NCBI GenBank assembly: GCA_030248825.1 | Contig: JARCMB010000084.1 | Span: 1-7,602 of the forward strand | Source of the DNA: Pseudanabaenaceae cyanobacterium MP8IB2.15 | Lineage (GTDB): Bacteria > Cyanobacteriota > Cyanobacteriia > Pseudanabaenales > Pseudanabaenaceae | DNA: 7,602 nucleotides | Reading direction: 5' to 3' | In this document: positions 4,914-7,602 of the stretch, piece after piece | Layout of the letters: every line of letters begins with the position of its first letter | Position numbering within the stretch: the first letter of the stretch is position 1 | Notes under the pieces: model-generated | The model's input: the letters and a program-made list of their open reading frames with translations, nothing else | What the model was told of the DNA's origin: nothing | The model's database searches: none | Position numbers and translations under genes: made by a program

Positions 4914-5348
4914 ATGATCAATTGGCGCGATCTGGCAAATGGTTCTCACTACCAGACTGCATTAGCAATTAAGCAGGAAATGCTAACTGAGAATATCGAG
5001 TCAGCTAAACATGGAATAGAGGAGCTAATTGAAGCTTTGAGTCGTTCAGACAAACGGGCCCTGCGAAGTCAACTAGTTCGATTAATCATGCACGTTATAA
5101 AATGGAAAACCCAACCAGAAAGACGTTCTTCTAGTTGGGTTTACACGATCGAGAGTGCCAGAATGGAAATTTTAGATCTGCTTGCGGATGAACCAAGTCT
5201 AAAACCTGACCTCGATCTGCTGTTTGTGCAGATGTTTGTCAAGTCTAAGAAACTCGCAGAGTCTGAAATGAGTAGCAGATCTGATGTCGCAGAACTTACT
5301 TGGGCTGAAGTATTTGACGACGAGTACTGCCTAATCGTAGATTGTTAA
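4914..5348 (+). CDS. DUF29 family protein
   Basis: This 144-residue, mostly helical soluble protein carries the DUF29 core: ELIEALSRSDKRALRSQL (37-54), then LIMHVIKWKTQPERRSSSWV (57-76) and DEPSLKPDL (92-100). The family is abundant in cyanobacteria, often in many copies per genome, and has no proven function that I can name. The N-terminus MINWRDLANGSHYQTALAIK belongs to a subgroup that differs from the usual family start. The ATG at 4914 is preceded only by a weak GAG, and no longer frame is supported. The gene faces the SLH protein gene tail-to-tail, with four bases between stop codons. A terminator-like hairpin for the opposite strand lies inside codons 65-77. No partner gene is adjacent on the same strand. 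Confidence 0.85.
   Translation: MINWRDLANGSHYQTALAIKQEMLTENIESAKHGIEELIEALSRSDKRALRSQLVRLIMHVIKWKTQPERRSSSWVYTIESARMEILDLLADEPSLKPDLDLLFVQMFVKSKKLAESEMSSRSDVAELTWAEVFDDEYCLIVDC
5107..5142 (-). terminator. Terminator-like hairpin inside the DUF29 gene, oriented for the SLH gene
   Basis: AAACCCAAC (5107-5115) and GTTGGGTTT (5134-5142) are perfect 9-base inverted repeats. After one mismatch, AGAA (5117-5120) pairs with TTCT (5129-5132), leaving an 8-base loop. Read on the minus strand, the hairpin ends GTTGGGTTT and is followed by TCCATTTTATAA, a T-rich tail. It could end SLH-gene transcripts about 210 bases beyond the stop, giving a 3' end antisense to the DUF29 gene. The same bases encode the conserved DUF29 motif, so coincidence is possible. 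Confidence 0.4.
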
Positions 5349-5352
5349 CGAT

Positions 5353-6984
5353 CTACCTCTGTAAAAGCAGGAGTTCACTTGCTTGCATTGTATTTGTTTG
5401 AGGATCGATCGATCTCATCCGAATACGATAACGTGACCCAGAAGGTGGATTGAAGCTAGCAGGACGCAGCCCAAACGAAAAGTCACCATTCTGATCTGCC
5501 TGAATCACGGTGTTGAGCAATGGTTGTGTGGCATCGACCACTCCGCCAATACTTGTAAGAGACTCTGCCACAATCTGCACCCGCGCATTGGGAGCAGTGC
5601 GTCCCGTTAACTGAACTGGGAGCGAGATCGTATCATTATTCGCGAAGTTGAGAATGCGTGGGACAGAGTTAGATCCTGAAGGATTAGGTGGATTACCAGT
5701 ATTACCGTTATCAAACCCAAAAGCCCACGATCGAGTTGTCTGATTTCCTGCTCGATCTGCGACTCTGACATCAACATTGACCGAATTTCCTGGTAGAGAC
5801 TGGGTGGGACGATAGCTGACAAAATTCTGATTGACCGAAGATTGTGATGTCACATCGACCCCATTTACAAATAACTTAATCGTGCGCGGATCGACCCCAA
5901 TCCCATTGCCATCATCAAATACAGCAGAAATATCGGTCTGGCGATTGGTAACGCGCGTCCGATTTTGGGGCTGAAGATCTTTAATTTCAGGCGCAGCACC
6001 ATCGATCGTGATCGTCTGTGAAGCTTCTCTGGTTACAGGTGTTGTGCGGGGCATTGATAGAGTTGCAATGATCTTGGCATTGGATTGGTTGTCATTACGG
6101 CGCACCGTATACCGACCTTCATAAATGCCGTTTTCGACTTCTCGTAGCGGAATATCTCTTGTTATACCTTCGATCGCAAAAGTAGCATTCGCTTTGGCTG
6201 TACCTGCAACTCGCACCGTTAGCTCATCACCACCTGTGAGAAACTGTCTATTTTCGTTATTGAAATCAACACGATCGATCTGCAAGCTGGAACTGTTGGG
6301 CGGTGGCTCGATCGCGACAGGCGAACCGTCAAGCAGACCAATTGATAGTGGGGGAAGATTTCTGCCCAAGCGAGAAAGTGTTTGATACATCAGAGCTGCG
6401 ACTTCGCCTCTAGTTGCCACGTCGTTCGGTCTAATGCGGGTAGGATCGGGGAAATTGACGATAATTCGGGCATTTGCAGCTTTAGAGACGCTTTCGGTTG
6501 CCCACTCTGGCACGGCCTGTCGATCGACATAGCGGTTGAGCGCGGCGGGATTGGCACTGCCTTGCAGGGCTTTTGCCAGCACGACTAAGGCTTGAGCGCG
6601 GGTGATTTTGGCTTCGGGACGAAAACTGCCATCAGGGAATCCCGTGACTAAACCAGAATTGCTGACCGAGCTAATTGCGCCAGATGCCCAGTAACCTGAG
6701 GGAACATCGACAAAAGAACGACCACTGCTAGCGGTTGGTAAATCAAGGGCTTTAACGGCAATCGCGGCGAATTGGGCGCGCGTAATTTCGGCATTGGGTT
6801 TAAAAGTGCCATCAGGAAAGCCGCCGATAATCTTGCGACCAGCCAAAGTCGTCACGTATGGTTCTGCCCAGTAACCTTGGACATCGTTAAAATTTTGGGC
6901 TAGTGCCTGCTGTGCTGTAACTAAGGCGGCGATAGTTATACCACCAATCCCACACAAAAACTTGCTTGATATAGTGCTTGACAT
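5353..6984 (-). CDS. Secreted S-layer homology (SLH) protein with Ig-like domains
   Basis: The protein has 543 residues from the ATG at 6984. Residues 1-29 form a signal peptide (Lys8, a hydrophobic stretch, then a probable ALA cleavage site before Gln30). Three SLH domains follow, at about 32-79 (GFPDGTFKPNAEITRAQ), 91-139 (GFPDGSFRPEAKITRAQ) and 152-203 (NFPDPTRIRPND, TRGE). The rest is beta-rich and divides into about three Ig-like parts: 233-328, 329-425 (with the loop DRAGNQTTRSW) and 441-541, separated by a Gly/Asn/Pro linker. SLH domains anchor proteins to the cell wall, so this is probably an envelope protein exposed in the periplasm or at the surface. It lacks the porin barrel found in many cyanobacterial SLH proteins. 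The frame is open 33 codons further to a GTG at 7083, but the internal ATG places the signal peptide at the true N-terminus. Function beyond anchoring is unknown. Confidence 0.88.
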   Translation of the reverse strand: MSSTISSKFLCGIGGITIAALVTAQQALAQNFNDVQGYWAEPYVTTLAGRKIIGGFPDGTFKPNAEITRAQFAAIAVKALDLPTASSGRSFVDVPSGYWASGAISSVSNSGLVTGFPDGSFRPEAKITRAQALVVLAKALQGSANPAALNRYVDRQAVPEWATESVSKAANARIIVNFPDPTRIRPNDVATRGEVAALMYQTLSRLGRNLPPLSIGLLDGSPVAIEPPPNSSSLQIDRVDFNNENRQFLTGGDELTVRVAGTAKANATFAIEGITRDIPLREVENGIYEGRYTVRRNDNQSNAKIIATLSMPRTTPVTREASQTITIDGAAPEIKDLQPQNRTRVTNRQTDISAVFDDGNGIGVDPRTIKLFVNGVDVTSQSSVNQNFVSYRPTQSLPGNSVNVDVRVADRAGNQTTRSWAFGFDNGNTGNPPNPSGSNSVPRILNFANNDTISLPVQLTGRTAPNARVQIVAESLTSIGGVVDATQPLLNTVIQADQNGDFSFGLRPASFNPPSGSRYRIRMRSIDPQTNTMQASELLLLQR

Positions 6985-7282
6985 GTAAGTTAGAAGAAAT
7001 TTATAGAGTGAATATCCTACAAGTGAATCAACAAGTGTCTTAACCACTCTGTCCGCAACCATATAGCAGGATTTATGGTTCACATTAAAGTTTTACAATA
7101 GCTGACATTGCTATAGCATCTATCTTTAGTAAGATATAGTCGCAGACAGTTTGATTAGGACAGAGCCATATACTGGCTGAGCGGACTCGAAGCCAAATTT
7201 GTCCTAGACTTTGTGGTGACAGCTATAGCTTGTCCTTTCAGGACTAAAATTACACTACTTTTGTTTCTATTTGAACCGATCG
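6985..7282. promoter_or_regulatory. Intergenic region upstream of the SLH gene, rich in inverted repeats
   Basis: This 298-base stretch has no convincing gene and should hold the SLH promoter on the minus strand. It contains a repeated element, TGACA followed by GCTATAGC, at 7103-7117 (two extra bases) and 7217-7229 (none). It also has TATCTT-TAGT-AAGATA (7121-7136), a spaced inverted repeat TAGGACA/TGTCCTA (7156-7162 and 7200-7206), and the small hairpin GTCCT-TTC-AGGAC (7232-7244). None has the U-run of a terminator. I cannot pick a clear -35/-10 pair. Confidence 0.5.
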
Positions 7283-7602
7283 CTAAAAAAATCTCGCAGG
7301 TTGCCACTGAGCGAGAAAATTCTGGATTCGATCGATCGAACTGGGGATCGGGAAGCGACCCTGAGTCTGCCATTTTCCGAGGAGATAATGTCCCATCGGT
7401 GTAAGTCGAAAGCTGTCTGTAATCCCCTGCCCGTCAACCTCGCGACGCAATATCCCTACTTGCACCAGCCATAGCAGAGAGTTCTCGGCAATCGCTAAAT
7501 CGATCGGATGACTGAGATAAGAGTTTGTACTGCCTTCCTGGGCGATCGACTTCAGAGGTACACCTTCTTTTGCCATGTCCGCGAATAATTCGATCGTAAA
7601 CG
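7283..7602 (-). CDS. Small conserved protein resembling Npun_F0494 family, 5' end outside the window
   Basis: The frame is open to the window edge. The Met at 7576 is preceded in frame by FTIELFAD, which resembles the family sequence, so the true start lies beyond base 7602. The visible part (about 105 residues) contains SLLWLVQVGILRREVDGQGI and TDSFRLTPMGHYLLGKWQ. These recall cyanobacterial proteins named after Npun_F0494 and have the look of a winged-helix fold, with a helix followed by a beta wing and LTPMG. DNA binding is inference. The gene ends in TAG with no strong terminator; the only hairpins downstream lack a T-run. The SLH gene lies 298 bases downstream on the same strand. The family name comes from memory of the sequence pattern and should be checked. 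Confidence 0.7.
   Translation of the reverse strand, partial: FTIELFADMAKEGVPLKSIAQEGSTNSYLSHPIDLAIAENSLLWLVQVGILRREVDGQGITDSFRLTPMGHYLLGKWQTQGRFPIPSSIDRIQNFLAQWQPARFF

Noticed and set aside
4900..4917. Five-codon frame MSEQL whose stop overlaps the DUF29 start as ATGA
   Set aside because: Too short to distinguish from chance, and it has no ribosome-binding site of its own.
5843..5854. TGTGA-TG-TCACA as a CRP-type site
   Set aside because: The half-sites are two bases apart instead of six, and the site lies inside the SLH coding sequence.
6985..7083. N-terminal extension of the SLH protein to a GTG at 7083
   Set aside because: The internal ATG gives a normal signal peptide at the N-terminus; the extension would bury it and adds no known domain.
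7180..7200. TTCGAGTCC on the minus strand as part of a tRNA or tRNA remnant
   Set aside because: The flanking bases do not form a T-arm stem, and no acceptor or anticodon arm can be built around it.
7155..7373. Open frame of 72 codons on the minus strand, and plus-strand frames at 7213-7404 and 7271-7474
   Set aside because: They overlap the conserved Npun_F0494-like frame in other phases and have no family features.
1..7602. Mobile element, CRISPR array or multi-gene defence island
   Set aside because: No transposase, integrase, terminal repeats, att-like duplication or spaced repeats are visible; the single mrr fragment is not enough to call a defence island.

Overview
The window looks like chromosomal DNA from a cyanobacterium. 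The evidence is a photosystem I psaK gene, several families largely confined to cyanobacteria (DUF4079, DUF29, a HAS-barrel protein and an Npun_F0494-like protein), a cold-shock-type rbp gene next to rpsU, and a very high density of the palindrome CGATCG, the core of the cyanobacterial HIP1 repeat. I counted 26 copies in 7.6 kb. I cannot name the genus. No insertion sequence, prophage, CRISPR array or rRNA gene is visible.

Layout. Positions 1-2726 hold a minus-strand run of four genes, read from right to left: an RRM-type RNA-binding protein, ribosomal protein S21, a cobalamin-binding radical SAM protein of the DUF4070 type, and the N-terminal part of an Mrr-type restriction protein that leaves the window at base 1. 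Positions 2907-3919 hold a divergent pair: a DUF4079 membrane protein (minus) and psaK (plus). psaK converges on a HAS-barrel protein (minus), with a strong hairpin between them. The HAS-barrel gene lies just downstream of tRNA-Pro(UGG) on the same strand. A DUF29 gene (plus) then runs tail-to-tail, with 4 bases between stop codons, into a secreted protein with three SLH domains and Ig-like domains (minus). The window closes with the 3' part of a small conserved gene resembling Npun_F0494 (minus).

How the parts relate. The rbp-rpsU pair is a known cyanobacterial association linked to translation and cold acclimation. Here its non-coding DNA is richly structured. The rbp ribosome-binding site lies inside a 14-base inverted repeat, the rbp -10 box lies between the arms of another inverted repeat, and the rpsU leader has its own good promoter, a 7-bp hairpin and a 12-bp tandem repeat. 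The other genes look like housekeeping or envelope genes without an obvious shared pathway.

I found no clear multi-gene defence island or new enzymatic system. The observations most worth following up are the rbp/rpsU leaders, a terminator-like hairpin inside the DUF29 gene that may serve the opposing SLH gene, the repeated element upstream of the SLH gene, and the bias of CGATCG sites toward TCGATCGA rather than the classical HIP1 octamer.
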